Shown: in pieces, positions 18,624 through 28,039 of the stretch
Numbering within the stretch: the first letter of the stretch is position 1
How the letters are laid out: each line of letters begins with the position of its first letter
NCBI GenBank assembly: GCA_964496575.1
Contig: CAZCAC010000044.1
Location: 1 to 64,000, forward strand
Source: CAZCAC01 sp964496575
Lineage (GTDB): Bacteria > Planctomycetota > UBA1135 > GCA-002686595
DNA: 64,000 bases
Reading direction: 5' to 3'
Notes under the pieces: generated by a model
What the model was told of the DNA's origin: nothing
Databases searched by the model: none
The model's input: the letters and a program-made list of their open reading frames with translations, nothing else
Program-made: the position numbers and the translations under genes

Positions 18624-18627
<4 letters not shown>
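17362..18627 (+). CDS. Membrane sensor histidine kinase
   Basis: The protein is 421 residues from GTG 17362. A first membrane helix (GIALALGLGLAAVWSW) and a second (about residues 172-192, LVITGTSLSLALALLAIVL) bracket a periplasmic sensor of roughly 145 residues. That sensor includes a Gly/Arg-rich loop (RGGGGRRGGGRR), echoing the Gly/Arg repeats of the ferritin-like protein next door. HisKA has H220 in LVHETRNPLG; the ATPase domain shows N, G1 (DEGHGIP) and G2 (GGTGLGLSIA) boxes. It has no strong Shine-Dalgarno sequence; the start was chosen because it lies just after the terminator and before the first helix. It overlaps the response-regulator gene (GTGA) and should phosphorylate it. Confidence 0.85.
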
Positions 18628-19937
<1,310 letters not shown>

Positions 19938-19949
19938 CTGGACTCGCCG

Positions 19950-20591
19950 TCACAGTGGACGCTGGAACCTGCCGAGCTCCTCCACGAGCTCATCGATGGG
20001 CTTGTCCCACCACTTCGATTCCCTGACCCGACGCTGGATCTCCTCGGGGAAGCGATACTTGAGCACCTTCGCCGGGTTGCCGGCGACGATGGCGAAGTCC
20101 GGCACGTCCTTCGTCACCACCGCCCCGGCGGCGATGACGGCGCCATCGCCGACCCTCTTCACGGTCGGCAGGATGGTGACGTTGTGGTACAGGATGACGT
20201 CGTTTCCTATCACCAGGCGCGTCCTCGGCACATCGTCTTCGGGCACCGCGTACCCCAGCTTGGGGTTGTAGAAGAACGCATGTTGCGACATGCGGTCCGT
20301 CGGGTGATTCGCACCGAAGGCCCTCGCGGTGGGGAAGGTCGCGCAGTACCGGCCGATCGTGGTTCCCGGCGGAAGCCGATCCACCCAGATGCACGGTCCG
20401 CTCGTATACATGCCCACCTCGATCTGGTGGTACGAGGAGAGGATTCGTCGGATGGTGCGTGAGTAGTGTCCTCCACCCTCCAGGCGCAGGACGACGTTTC
20501 GAATCAGCGCACGCAGGCTCCGGCGGCCGATCAGGCCGTAGAGCCGGAACAGGAGTCCCCCGAGCAACCAGGCCTCGCGCCCTTCTTTCAT
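19950..20591 (-). CDS. Left-handed beta-helix O-acetyltransferase
   Basis: About 213 residues from ATG 20591. Hexapeptide-repeat features include WVDRLPPGTTIGRYCA, LVIGNDVILYHNVTILP, RVGDGAVIAAGAVVTKDVPDFAIVAGNPAKVLKYRF, which closes the helix as in CatB/Vat-like and capsule acetyltransferases. The catalytic histidine is probably in GANHPTDRMS. It would transfer acetyl from acetyl-CoA to a hydroxyl of a sugar or small molecule; the acceptor is unknown. The frame remains open to 20837, directly abutting the repeat gene, but that extra N-terminus looks unlike protein, so the internal ATG is preferred. It converges with the NtrC-type gene, 12 bp away. Confidence 0.75.
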   Translation of the reverse strand: MKEGREAWLLGGLLFRLYGLIGRRSLRALIRNVVLRLEGGGHYSRTIRRILSSYHQIEVGMYTSGPCIWVDRLPPGTTIGRYCATFPTARAFGANHPTDRMSQHAFFYNPKLGYAVPEDDVPRTRLVIGNDVILYHNVTILPTVKRVGDGAVIAAGAVVTKDVPDFAIVAGNPAKVLKYRFPEEIQRRVRESKWWDKPIDELVEELGRFQRPL

Positions 20592-20833
20592 CCGTCTCGA
20601 TCGCTCCAGGGCTGGCTGCCCAGAATGCAGGACTTCTTCGATGGTGCTTCCTTCATCGGTTGTCGCCGCGAGCGAATCCGGTACATCCGGTCCGTCCTTG
20701 ATACACCTTCGCCCGCTGCCGAGCAACGATGCGGTTGCGGGTTCACCCTCACGTGCATGCACTTGCACTCCCGTCGACGGCTCGACCGGATCGCGACCGT
20801 GTGAGCGTGAGTGTCGTACCGGATCGTCGCCGT

Positions 20834-21604
20834 TCAAGCCGCTTCCTGCACCGACCGCCGTAGCTTCTCCTGTATCCGGATCGCTCCTCGGATCTGTGGC
20901 CAGGAGGCCGCGCCGATCTGGACCAGCGCCTCGCCGACTCTCGCCCTGGAGCTCTTCCGGAGCTCGAGCGCCCGCTCGAGCTGGCGGCGCGACACCACTC
21001 CGGTGCGGGTCAGGATCTCGCCGAGCAGGCTCGCATCGCTTCCGGGATCGGCCTCGGACGCCGCGTCCTCACCCCGACTCTCGATCCATCGGGCACGGAG
21101 CTCGAGCTGGATCTCGAGCGCTTCCTCGATCCGCGCGCGAGTTGTGTATCCGAGCTCCTCCAGCATCTCGCCGATCCGCGAGCCGCGCGCCTCCTACTTC
21201 ACCAGCGCCTCGTCGAGCTGTGCCGGCGTGATCGCCTCGAGCTGGACGAGGATCTCACCGAGGGCCGAGCCCGCGGCGCCCCCGCTCGCCTCGCCGGGCG
21301 AGGTGGAGGCGCTCTCCGAGGACTGGCTGGCGACGAGCAGCCCGTCCTCCAGGCAGGCCATCAGACGCGTCACCAGCGAGAGGATGTCGTCGGGACTGAG
21401 GGGCTTGCGGTTGGCGACGTGAGAGGTCAGCGTCGCCGATACGTCGAGGCAACTCGACAGCCTCTCGAACGCCGTCAGGTCGAGGCGGGAGAGCAGGTTG
21501 CGCAGCTTCAGCATGCGAACCAGAAGCGACCGCTGCTGGGAGAAATCCTCAGCGTCGGAGAGAGCGAGCGCGCGAGCGAGGGAGCTCACTTCCGGAATGG
21601 ACAT
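20834..21604 (-). pseudogene. GspE-N/MshEN-like repeat protein interrupted by an in-frame TAG
   Basis: One reading frame of 256 codons is split by TAG at 21196-21194. Before the stop (136 residues from ATG 21604, good AGGAG upstream) there is a helical region and then a repeat ALGEILVQLEAITPAQLDEALVK. After it, in the same frame, come RIGEMLEELGYTTRARIEEALEIQ, LLGEILTRTGVVSRRQLERALEL and RVGEALVQIGAASWPQIRGAIRIQ. These are the GxxL...GxI..xQLxxAL units of MshEN/GspE N-terminal domains, usually linked to type II secretion or c-di-GMP binding. The repeat spacing is kept exactly across the stop (25 residues between GEIL and GEML, as in the next pair), so one residue, probably Gln (CAG), became TAG. 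Genes ending normally in TAG nearby (e.g. 1732, 5150) show TAG is a real stop here. Confidence 0.75.
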
Positions 21605-21893
21605 CTCTGGTACTCCTGGAAGATGGGGCGGGTCTCTTCACCTGATCGGAGTGATTCCCCTCCCCCTTGAGGACTGCTTCACCCTCCCGAGATCGCCAGA
21701 GCCCGGATGTGAGCGAAACGCTCGTACAGCGTCTCCGGTGCCCTGTTCGCCCAGGTCCGAGCGACATCGTCTTCCCGCTCGCGCTCGCTACCCCCACGGA
21801 CGGCCCGACAGGGGTGCCGGTGCGTGGAGTGGGCACCTGGAACCGTGCCTTCGGCTCTCCGGCAATCGGCGGGGGCATCCGCCTGGCTCCGGC

Positions 21894-22268
21894 TCAGTAG
21901 TTCAGCACCGCGTCCGCCTCCAGTGCCTCCTGGACGACGCGGGCGGCGGCTATCAGCTCGGATCCCTCGATCAACATCTCCTTGGTGATCTTACGCTCGT
22001 TCACGCAGGGGGTGCAGACGAGTAGCTTGCCGCCCTGATCCAGGAACGACTTCAGGAGGTCGCCGAGCGGGGGGAGCCCTGATGCGAAGACGTGGCCGGC
22101 CTGGTCCTTCATCGCCAGGAGGACCGATACTCCCTGCAGGGCGATGGAGACCTCCACGTCGAGCACCAGGGCTCCGTTGGCGATGACGAAGGGAAAGGTG
22201 GCCCGCTCGGGGTCCTCGGGGCCGTGAGTGGCGATGATCAGGATCTTCTCCTGCTTGGTCTCGGACAT
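21894..22268 (-). CDS. DsrE-family sulfur-relay protein (COG2044 type)
   Basis: This is a 124-residue small cytoplasmic protein of the DsrE/DsrF-like fold. It begins with a beta strand and turn (KILIIATHGPEDPERATFPFVIANGAL). The probable persulfide-carrying cysteines are in LLVCTPCVNERKI, a signature of this group. DsrE-family members pass sulfane sulfur between TusA, DsrC-like carriers and enzymes. It is the last gene of the operon that begins with arsR-tusA, 30 bp after the qmoC-like gene, supporting a role in sulfur transfer linked to the membrane complex. Its precise acceptor is unknown. Confidence 0.8.
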   Translation of the reverse strand: MSETKQEKILIIATHGPEDPERATFPFVIANGALVLDVEVSIALQGVSVLLAMKDQAGHVFASGLPPLGDLLKSFLDQGGKLLVCTPCVNERKITKEMLIEGSELIAAARVVQEALEADAVLNY

Positions 22269-22298
22269 GGTGATCTCTCTGGTGAAGGGGTCTGGGGG

Positions 22299-23468
22299 TC
22301 AGTGGACCAGCCGTGCGCGGCGGAATCCGTGGATGAGGAGCGCCAGCGGCCGGTAGATGGAATGCGCGAACTTCGAGAAGGGCAGGAGCAACAAGAGCTC
22401 CAGCGCCAGAACGATGTGGAGCAGGAAGAATCCGTACAGGATGGTCCCGCCGGCAATGTCCAGGTAGATGGCGATCTCGATCACGAACCCGCTCACACCG
22501 GTGGCCCAGAGGAGCAACAGGAAGACCCAGTCGGCGAAGCTGCTCCTCTCGGTCGACGGGTCGGTCTGCTTGAAGCGGCGTACGATCGCCGTCGTCGTTC
22601 CGTAGACGAACAGGATGCCGGCCAACGTGCCCAGGAGGCGGATCGGGGCCCAGATCGGGACGTGGACATCGGGGTCCTTGAAGGCGTAGTCGAGCGTGGT
22701 CGCCGCGAGGAGCCCGAAGAACCCGGCCATGATCGAGAAGTGGACGAACCAAGGGCGCAGGAGCAAGGGCTGTGCTTCACCATCGTCGTCGCAGGTGCGG
22801 AAACTCTCGTGTCCGAACACCTCCGAGAGGGCCAGGCGAAACGCGGCGATCGCCGAGCTCAGGGGGAATGGACCGGGCGACTCATCCGCAGCCGGTGCAC
22901 CCGCTGCCCTCGGTTCGTGGGTCAATCTCCAGACGAGGTTCACCACGGTGATCAGCGACATGACGCCGACGAAGGTCATCACGAAGATCCCCGACCAGTG
23001 GATCACCTCGTAGGGAATGTAGTCGAGCATCCGCGCGGTGCTGAAGCGGCCTTCGGGCAGCCCCGGGGAGCGGAACAGGAGAGCCCACATCAGCGCGATC
23101 GCGGTGATCAGCATCACCGTCGCGGCACGCCCCGGGTAGAGGTGCATCCACCTGGAGAGCGGCGTCGGATCGAGCCGGGAGATGGCGTAGCGTCTGGCGG
23201 ACGCCATGAATCCTCCCGGGTCTGCTTCGCGGGGGCAGGTGGTCGTGCACTCGCCGCAGTAGTGGCAGAGCCACACCTCTCGCGAGCCGACCAGGTGATC
23301 GGTGAGCCCCAGCTGGGCGTAGCGGATCATCCGCCGGGGGAAGGCGTCGTCCTCCTTGGAGAGTGGACAAACAGCCGTGCAGTTTCCGCAGTTGAAGCAG
23401 GCGTTGATGTCGAACGCCCCGTACTCCTTGATCTCCGGCAAGAGAGCCGGGTCCGCGCGGACGGTCAC
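22299..23468 (-). CDS. QmoC-like membrane subunit (HdrC ferredoxin fused to cytochrome b)
   Basis: The protein is 389 residues. The N-terminal 100 residues hold two ferredoxin motifs, CFNCGNCTAVCP and CHYCGECTTTCP, as in HdrC. The remainder is an HdrE/NarI-like membrane domain with about six helices and histidines suited to heme b (YEVIHWSG, PWFVHFSI, FLLHIVLALE, FAHSIYRP). This fusion is the QmoC architecture, which exchanges electrons between the quinone pool and HdrA-like flavoproteins. I chose GTG 23468, with AGGAGG about eight bases upstream and overlapping the preceding stop. Aps reductase and Dsr genes, usual partners of Qmo in sulfate reducers, are not in the window. Confidence 0.85.
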   Translation of the reverse strand: MTVRADPALLPEIKEYGAFDINACFNCGNCTAVCPLSKEDDAFPRRMIRYAQLGLTDHLVGSREVWLCHYCGECTTTCPREADPGGFMASARRYAISRLDPTPLSRWMHLYPGRAATVMLITAIALMWALLFRSPGLPEGRFSTARMLDYIPYEVIHWSGIFVMTFVGVMSLITVVNLVWRLTHEPRAAGAPAADESPGPFPLSSAIAAFRLALSEVFGHESFRTCDDDGEAQPLLLRPWFVHFSIMAGFFGLLAATTLDYAFKDPDVHVPIWAPIRLLGTLAGILFVYGTTTAIVRRFKQTDPSTERSSFADWVFLLLLWATGVSGFVIEIAIYLDIAGGTILYGFFLLHIVLALELLLLLPFSKFAHSIYRPLALLIHGFRRARLVH

Positions 23469-23773
23469 GATTGTCCCTCCTCTTTCTCGATCAGCCGATA
23501 TCGAGGATAGCTGTCGTCGGCTTCCGCCTCCACGACCTCGCCGTACTTCCTCATGGCGGTGATGTGCCACAGGGTCTCTTCGGTGGAGAGCCCGGTCGCC
23601 TCCGCCAGAGCGGGGACCGTGGTCGGCTCCGCGCCGAGCGCCTTGCGGACCGCCCGACGTGTCTTCAGGTGCCCCTTCATCAGGGCGGTGGCGGGACCGA
23701 GGAGGTCTTTCCTCTCCTCCTTGACCCGCTTGCACAAGGCGGTCAGTTCCTTGCGGTCTATCTTCTCGCTCAT
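23465..23773 (-). CDS. Small winged-helix-like protein inside the Qmo-like operon
   Basis: This 102-residue soluble protein has a winged helix-turn-helix look: TTVPALAEATGLSTEETLWHITAMRKYGEVV fits helix-turn-helix followed by a wing ending in YPRYRLIEK. No cysteines for a cluster are visible apart from one near the start. It overlaps both neighbours by ATGA/GTGA type junctions, so it is made with the complex. It could be a regulator or, since such domains also serve as protein adaptors, a structural or assembly factor. I do not know a named family. Confidence 0.65.
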   Translation of the reverse strand: MSEKIDRKELTALCKRVKEERKDLLGPATALMKGHLKTRRAVRKALGAEPTTVPALAEATGLSTEETLWHITAMRKYGEVVEAEADDSYPRYRLIEKEEGQS

Positions 23774-25632
23774 GCTTGCACCTCGCTCAGCTCCGCTTCG
23801 CAGATGGCGTCGACCATCGCTTCGAACTGATCCAGGGTCCATCCGTTGACGTCGATTGCCCGCGTCGGGCAGACCGCGACGCAGCAGCCGCAGCCGACGC
23901 AGAGGGCTTCGTTGATCACGGCTCGCATTGCCTGTTGCCCACCGACCTCGACCTCTTGCAGAGCGAGGGCTCCGTCGTACTCGCATTCGCTCACGCAGGC
24001 TCCGGTACCGTCGCAACGATCGAGGTCGACCCGGGCGACGTACGGTTCCAGCTCGACATGGCCCTTGGTCAGGATCCCCGCGACCTTGATCGCGGCCGCC
24101 GATGCGGACGCGCAAGTCTCGGTGATGTCTCGCGGACTCTGGCAGGTCCCGGCCAGGACGATCCCCGCGACGGCTGTCTCGACGGGCCGCAGCTTGGGGT
24201 GAACCTCCTGGAGGAACCCGTCCTGTCCCCGTGACAGCTTCAGGGCCTCGACCTCCCTGGTGATGTCGGAAGGCTCCATCCCCACGGAGAGGACCACGAG
24301 GTCCAGCGGGACCTCGACTTCCTCGCCCCAGGTGAGGCCGTCCTTGACGGTGACCAGGAGCTTCGTCGGATCGCCGGCGCCGGCCTTGGCCACCTTGGGC
24401 GGGGCCTCCGGCTCGTAGCGGAGGAAGACGACGCCGTTTCTCGATGCCTGCTCGTAGATCGCCTCCTGCCCCGGCCCGTAGGTTCGGATGTCGCGGTAGA
24501 AGTCGTAGATCGACAGATCGGGGAACTTCTCCTTCAACTCATTCGCCGCGCGCAGCGTCGTGGAACAGCAGACGCGGGAGCAGTGAGTGTTCAGGGATCC
24601 GCCCTTCTTCGGCTTGTTCACCCCTTCGATCTGACGGCTGCCGACGCAGTGGATGAAGCCGACGCGCCGGATCTCCTCTCCTTCGACGATCAACCTGTCG
24701 GACCGATCGCCCGGGTCCCCAAGCCGCTCGAGGAGATCGGGAAGGGTGATCACCTGGGGGATCCGGCCGTAGCCGAACTCGCGCTTGGCGGGCTCGTACA
24801 GCGAGAACCCGCTGGCCATGACCACCGCGCCCGCTTCGATCTTCGAGGATCCGGTGGAGTTGCCCGCGGGCGCCACTTCGATCTCGAAGTTGCCGACGAA
24901 ACCCGTCGCCGATTGCATCTCCGTCCCCTTGAGAACGGTGATCTTGTCGGAGGCCTCGACCTCCCTCACCAGGGCGCCGACCACCTCCGCACCGTTCTGC
25001 CCGGTCGGGTAGAGCGAACCGAGCTCAGCGACTCGACCGCCAAGTCGCTCAGACTTCTCCAGCAGGGTCACGTCGAGCCCCCAGCCACTGATATCCAGCG
25101 CGGCGCGCAGTCCCGCGATCCCCCCCCCGACGACCAGCGCGCGCGGTGTCGCGGGCAGGCGGATCGGATCGAGCGCCTCGTGCTCGCGGACACGCGCGAC
25201 GGCGGCTGCGACCAGGATCGATGCCTTCGTCGTCGCTTCGGCATTGCTCGCGTGGACCCAGCTCACCTGCTCGCGGACGTTGACGTGCTCGTAGAGGAAC
25301 GGGTTCACGCCACCGCGGACGACGGCGTTGCGAAAGGTCAGCTCGTGCAGGCTGGGCGAACAGGAAGCCACGACGACCCGATTCAAGCGGTGCTCGGCGA
25401 TGTCGTCGACGATCAACGCCTGCCCGGGGTCGGAGCACATGAACGCGTAGGAGCGGGACGACTGGACACCGGCGAGTTTCGATGCGGCCTCGGCCACCTC
25501 GTCCACTTCGACCTTGTCGGAGATGTTCCCGCCGCAGTGGCAGACGTAGACACCGATCCGGACCTCTTCGTCGCGTGCGCGCGGTTCGATCCCGCCAAGT
25601 TGCTCAGGAGAGCCGGGGTTCCTCTCGTTCAT
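23770..25632 (-). CDS. HdrA-like flavoprotein, QmoB counterpart without the MvhD domain
   Basis: The protein is 620 residues. It starts with the HdrA hallmark VYVCHCGGNISD (C31, C33), then an FAD Rossmann motif (LVVGGGIAGLRAALDI, about residue 170), the cluster region THCSRVCCSTTLRAANELKEK, and two C-terminal ferredoxin motifs, the first unusual (CDGTGACVSEC), the second canonical (CVGCGCCVAVCP). HdrA-type proteins bind FAD and can bifurcate electrons. QmoB of sulfate reducers carries an extra MvhD-like C-terminal domain; here that part is a separate gene (26968-27366). The start overlaps nothing; a 4-bp gap separates it from the QmoA-like gene. Confidence 0.85.
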   Translation of the reverse strand: MNERNPGSPEQLGGIEPRARDEEVRIGVYVCHCGGNISDKVEVDEVAEAASKLAGVQSSRSYAFMCSDPGQALIVDDIAEHRLNRVVVASCSPSLHELTFRNAVVRGGVNPFLYEHVNVREQVSWVHASNAEATTKASILVAAAVARVREHEALDPIRLPATPRALVVGGGIAGLRAALDISGWGLDVTLLEKSERLGGRVAELGSLYPTGQNGAEVVGALVREVEASDKITVLKGTEMQSATGFVGNFEIEVAPAGNSTGSSKIEAGAVVMASGFSLYEPAKREFGYGRIPQVITLPDLLERLGDPGDRSDRLIVEGEEIRRVGFIHCVGSRQIEGVNKPKKGGSLNTHCSRVCCSTTLRAANELKEKFPDLSIYDFYRDIRTYGPGQEAIYEQASRNGVVFLRYEPEAPPKVAKAGAGDPTKLLVTVKDGLTWGEEVEVPLDLVVLSVGMEPSDITREVEALKLSRGQDGFLQEVHPKLRPVETAVAGIVLAGTCQSPRDITETCASASAAAIKVAGILTKGHVELEPYVARVDLDRCDGTGACVSECEYDGALALQEVEVGGQQAMRAVINEALCVGCGCCVAVCPTRAIDVNGWTLDQFEAMVDAICEAELSEVQA

Positions 25633-25636
25633 GATC

Positions 25637-26971
25637 TCAGGCCCCCTCGGATGCAGTGACGAGCTGCGCGCAACTCGGCGAGCTCATTCCGCGCAGGTAG
25701 TTCGCCGTGGCCATCGCCGCGGCGCCGGCGTTCGCGATCGAGTCGACGATGTCCATCGGGCCGGCGGCGGTGCCGGTGACGAAGATCCCCGGCACGTCGG
25801 TGTGAGCGGGCCGGGTGAGTGGGTCGGGAACGCTCACGAAGCGGTCGGATCCGAGACCGATCGGCAGCAGACCCGTGAGATCGGCGGCGGGTACCATGCC
25901 GAGTGACAGCACGACGAGATCGTGTGTGCGTTCCTCGACCTGACCGCGACCGTCGATGTTCTCGAAGCGCACGACGACGTTCCGATCCTCGCCCTCGTCG
26001 ATCCGGGCCACCTTTCCCTTGATGAACTCCACGCCCATCGCGCGGGCGGACTGGAAGAACTCCTCGTATCCCTTTCCGAACGCGCGGATGTCCATGTAGT
26101 AGATGGTGATGTCCGCCAGGGGCACGGCACCGGCGAGCAGCATCGCCTGCTTGATGGCGTACATGCAGCAGACGCGGGAGCAGTAGGGCACGCCGAGGCT
26201 CGCGTCGCGCGAACCCGCGCACTGCACGTAGGCGATCGAGTCGGGGATCTTGCCGTCCGCGGGGCGGAGCACCCGTCCGTAGGGGCCGTGGGGAGCGAGC
26301 AGGCGCTCCATGGTCAAGGGTGAGATCACGTTGGCGATCTCCGCGCCGTGGTACTGGGCCTTGGCGTCGATCGGCGTGGTCTCGAAGCCGGTCGCGACCA
26401 CGATCGAGTGGGCGACGATGTCGACCTCCCGCTCCTTCTGGTCGAGGAGTACCGCGTCGGTCGGGCACGCGGTGACGCACTTTCCGCAGACCGAACACGC
26501 CGTCGGATCGAGCACCGCCAGCTGGGGGATCGCGTTGGTGAATGGAACGTAGATCGCCCGGCGGGAGCCGAGCCCCCCTTCGAAGGCGTCGGGCACCTCC
26601 GAATCGCACGCGTACTCGCAGAGGCGGCATCCGATGCAGTCCTCCTCGTCGACGTAACGCGGGTGCTCGAGAAGCCGCACGTCGAACCCATCGCCTCCCC
26701 GCTCCACCGACACCACCTCGCTCATGGTGCGGATGGTGATCCCGGGGTGATGGGCCGCGGCGGCCATCTTCGGCGTGGTGATGCAGCTCGAGCAATCGAG
26801 CGTGGGGAAGACCTTCGAGAGGCCGATCATCTTCCCGCCGATGCTCGAGTCCTTCTCGATGATCGTCACCCTGAGGCCCTGGTCGGCGAGATCCAGAGCG
26901 GCCTGGAGACCGGCGATGCCTCCCCCGATGACCAGGACATCGGTACGGTAGCCCTCGTGCAAGACGCTCAT
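25637..26971 (-). CDS. HdrA-like flavoprotein, QmoA counterpart
   Basis: The protein is 444 residues, with N-terminal FAD motif (VLVIGGGIAGLQAALDLADQG) and SSIGGKMIGLSKVFPTLDCSSC, typical of QmoA/HdrA. Two ferredoxin clusters follow in mid-protein: CIGCRLCEYAC and CSVCGKCVTACP. CSRVCCMYAIKQAML provides the HdrA cysteine region near residue 270. It is a soluble subunit that would shuttle electrons between the QmoC-like membrane subunit and a cytoplasmic acceptor. Its start codon overlaps the stop of the MvhD-like gene. The first 45 residues also resemble the BamE-like protein at the left edge, showing two independent HdrA systems in one neighbourhood. Confidence 0.85.
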   Translation of the reverse strand: MSVLHEGYRTDVLVIGGGIAGLQAALDLADQGLRVTIIEKDSSIGGKMIGLSKVFPTLDCSSCITTPKMAAAAHHPGITIRTMSEVVSVERGGDGFDVRLLEHPRYVDEEDCIGCRLCEYACDSEVPDAFEGGLGSRRAIYVPFTNAIPQLAVLDPTACSVCGKCVTACPTDAVLLDQKEREVDIVAHSIVVATGFETTPIDAKAQYHGAEIANVISPLTMERLLAPHGPYGRVLRPADGKIPDSIAYVQCAGSRDASLGVPYCSRVCCMYAIKQAMLLAGAVPLADITIYYMDIRAFGKGYEEFFQSARAMGVEFIKGKVARIDEGEDRNVVVRFENIDGRGQVEERTHDLVVLSLGMVPAADLTGLLPIGLGSDRFVSVPDPLTRPAHTDVPGIFVTGTAAGPMDIVDSIANAGAAAMATANYLRGMSSPSCAQLVTASEGA

Positions 26972-27366
26972 GCCACCGCCTCCGCGGCCCTGGCGAGCTC
27001 GTCCATCTGGGTGACCTCCTTGATGAAGGACTTCGTGCAGACGGTGCAGATCGAGGTGAGCTTCAACCGACGGGGGTCGATCTCCCGCTCACGAAGCCCG
27101 AGGGTGACCCGATCCAGTCGCGCGGCCAGCTTGTCGTACGCGCCGATGTAGGGGCACTCCGCCCCGCACGACATGACGATGATCCCCCAGATCCCCTTCT
27201 CGAAGCAGTCGTAGTAGAAGCTCTCGGGAAAGATCGCCGGCGAGGGAACGCGAATCACATAGGTATTCGCGGGGTAGCTCAGGTGTGCCTGGCCGACGGC
27301 GTCGGCGCCCGGGTAGGCGCACGACGACGACGCCAGGATCAGGATCTTGGGAGGAGACGACTTCAT
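26968..27366 (-). CDS. MvhD/FrhD-like Fe-S electron-transfer protein
   Basis: This 132-residue protein is of the methyl-viologen-reducing hydrogenase delta-subunit family. Cluster cysteines occur in SSCAYPGADAVGQAHL, MSCGAECPYIGAYDKLAARLDRV and the C-terminal ICTVCTKSF. MvhD links hydrogenases or formate dehydrogenases to HdrA. Here no hydrogenase follows; it precedes two HdrA-like genes, so it likely supplies the domain that is fused to QmoB in sulfate reducers. It overlaps the next gene by 4 bp. Confidence 0.85.
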   Translation of the reverse strand: MKSSPPKILILASSSCAYPGADAVGQAHLSYPANTYVIRVPSPAIFPESFYYDCFEKGIWGIIVMSCGAECPYIGAYDKLAARLDRVTLGLREREIDPRRLKLTSICTVCTKSFIKEVTQMDELARAAEAVA

Positions 27367-27404
27367 CCCTGAACCTCCGCGGTGAGGATTATCGAACGCT
27401 CTGA

Positions 27405-27662
27405 CTACTTGCCGCGCTTCACGAAGATGCGGTCGTACCCTTCGTCGGCGGCCAGGAAGCCGAGGAACTCGTGTCCGACCTTGCCCGACCAGATCGGGAT
27501 GTCCTTGCGGGTCGCCTCGTCGCTGGAACGAATCTCCAGGACTCCCCCCACGGGAACCGAAGCGATCCCCTTCTTGGCCTCGAGCAGCGGTCCCGGGCAG
27601 GCGCTCCCGCGCGCGTCCACGACCTGTTCCGGTTCCAGATCCATCAGTTCTTCTTCATCCAT
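27405..27662 (-). CDS. tusA: TusA-family sulfur carrier
   Basis: This 85-residue protein is of the TusA/SirA fold. The diagnostic CPxP motif appears in VDARGSACPGPLLEAKKGI, with the cysteine carrying sulfur as a persulfide. The remaining strands (GGVLEIRSSDEATRKDIPIW...VGHEFLGF) fit the two-layer sandwich of the family. Together with the DsrE-type protein at the operon end it suggests sulfur trafficking to or from the Qmo/Hdr-like complex, though TusA homologues also serve tRNA thiolation and cofactor synthesis. Confidence 0.85.
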   Translation of the reverse strand: MDEEELMDLEPEQVVDARGSACPGPLLEAKKGIASVPVGGVLEIRSSDEATRKDIPIWSGKVGHEFLGFLAADEGYDRIFVKRGK

Positions 27663-27679
27663 CGGGATTCTCTTCTCGT

Positions 27680-28039
27680 TCAGGATTCGCGGTTGATCCG
27701 GTCCCCGGTCCGCCGGAGCTCCTCGGAGAGGCCTTCGCGGATGAGCCGCGACCCCTCGAGGAACTTGCGGTTGGTGACCCGGTAGAAGACGCTCTGGGCC
27801 TCGCGACGCGGGGTCACGGCCCGACGGTCCTTCATCAGTTGAAGGTGACGGGAGACGGCCGAGAGCGAGAGGTCGAGCTCACGAGCGAGGTCTCCGACGC
27901 ACATCTCCCTGCCATCCAGCGCTGCCATGATTCGCAGGCGGGTCGGGTTCGAGAAGATGCCGCAGAAGCGTGCTTGCTCGGCGAAGATCGAAGGGTCCTC
28001 GTTCACGTGGTCGTCCTTGGGCTCTTGCGTACTCTCCAT
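27680..28039 (-). CDS. ArsR-family regulator of the tusA-Qmo-like operon
   Basis: This 119-residue winged-helix repressor shows the ArsR core IFSNPTRLRIMAALDGREMCVGDLARELDLSLSAVSRHLQLMKDRRAV. Cysteines are C26 and C47. The classical metal box CVC is CVG here, so metal sensing by the usual site is unlikely; a redox or persulfide response is a possibility given the sulfur genes, but BigR/SqrR-type sensors place their cysteines differently. It is the first gene of the operon. No strong ribosome-binding site precedes ATG 28039. Confidence 0.85.
   Translation of the reverse strand: MESTQEPKDDHVNEDPSIFAEQARFCGIFSNPTRLRIMAALDGREMCVGDLARELDLSLSAVSRHLQLMKDRRAVTPRREAQSVFYRVTNRKFLEGSRLIREGLSEELRRTGDRINRES

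Noticed and set aside
21194..21196. Pyrrolysine or a reassigned TAG codon
   Set aside because: Several solid genes in the window end at TAG (1732, 5150, 53614, 56862), so TAG is an ordinary stop here and no methylamine methyltransferase context exists.
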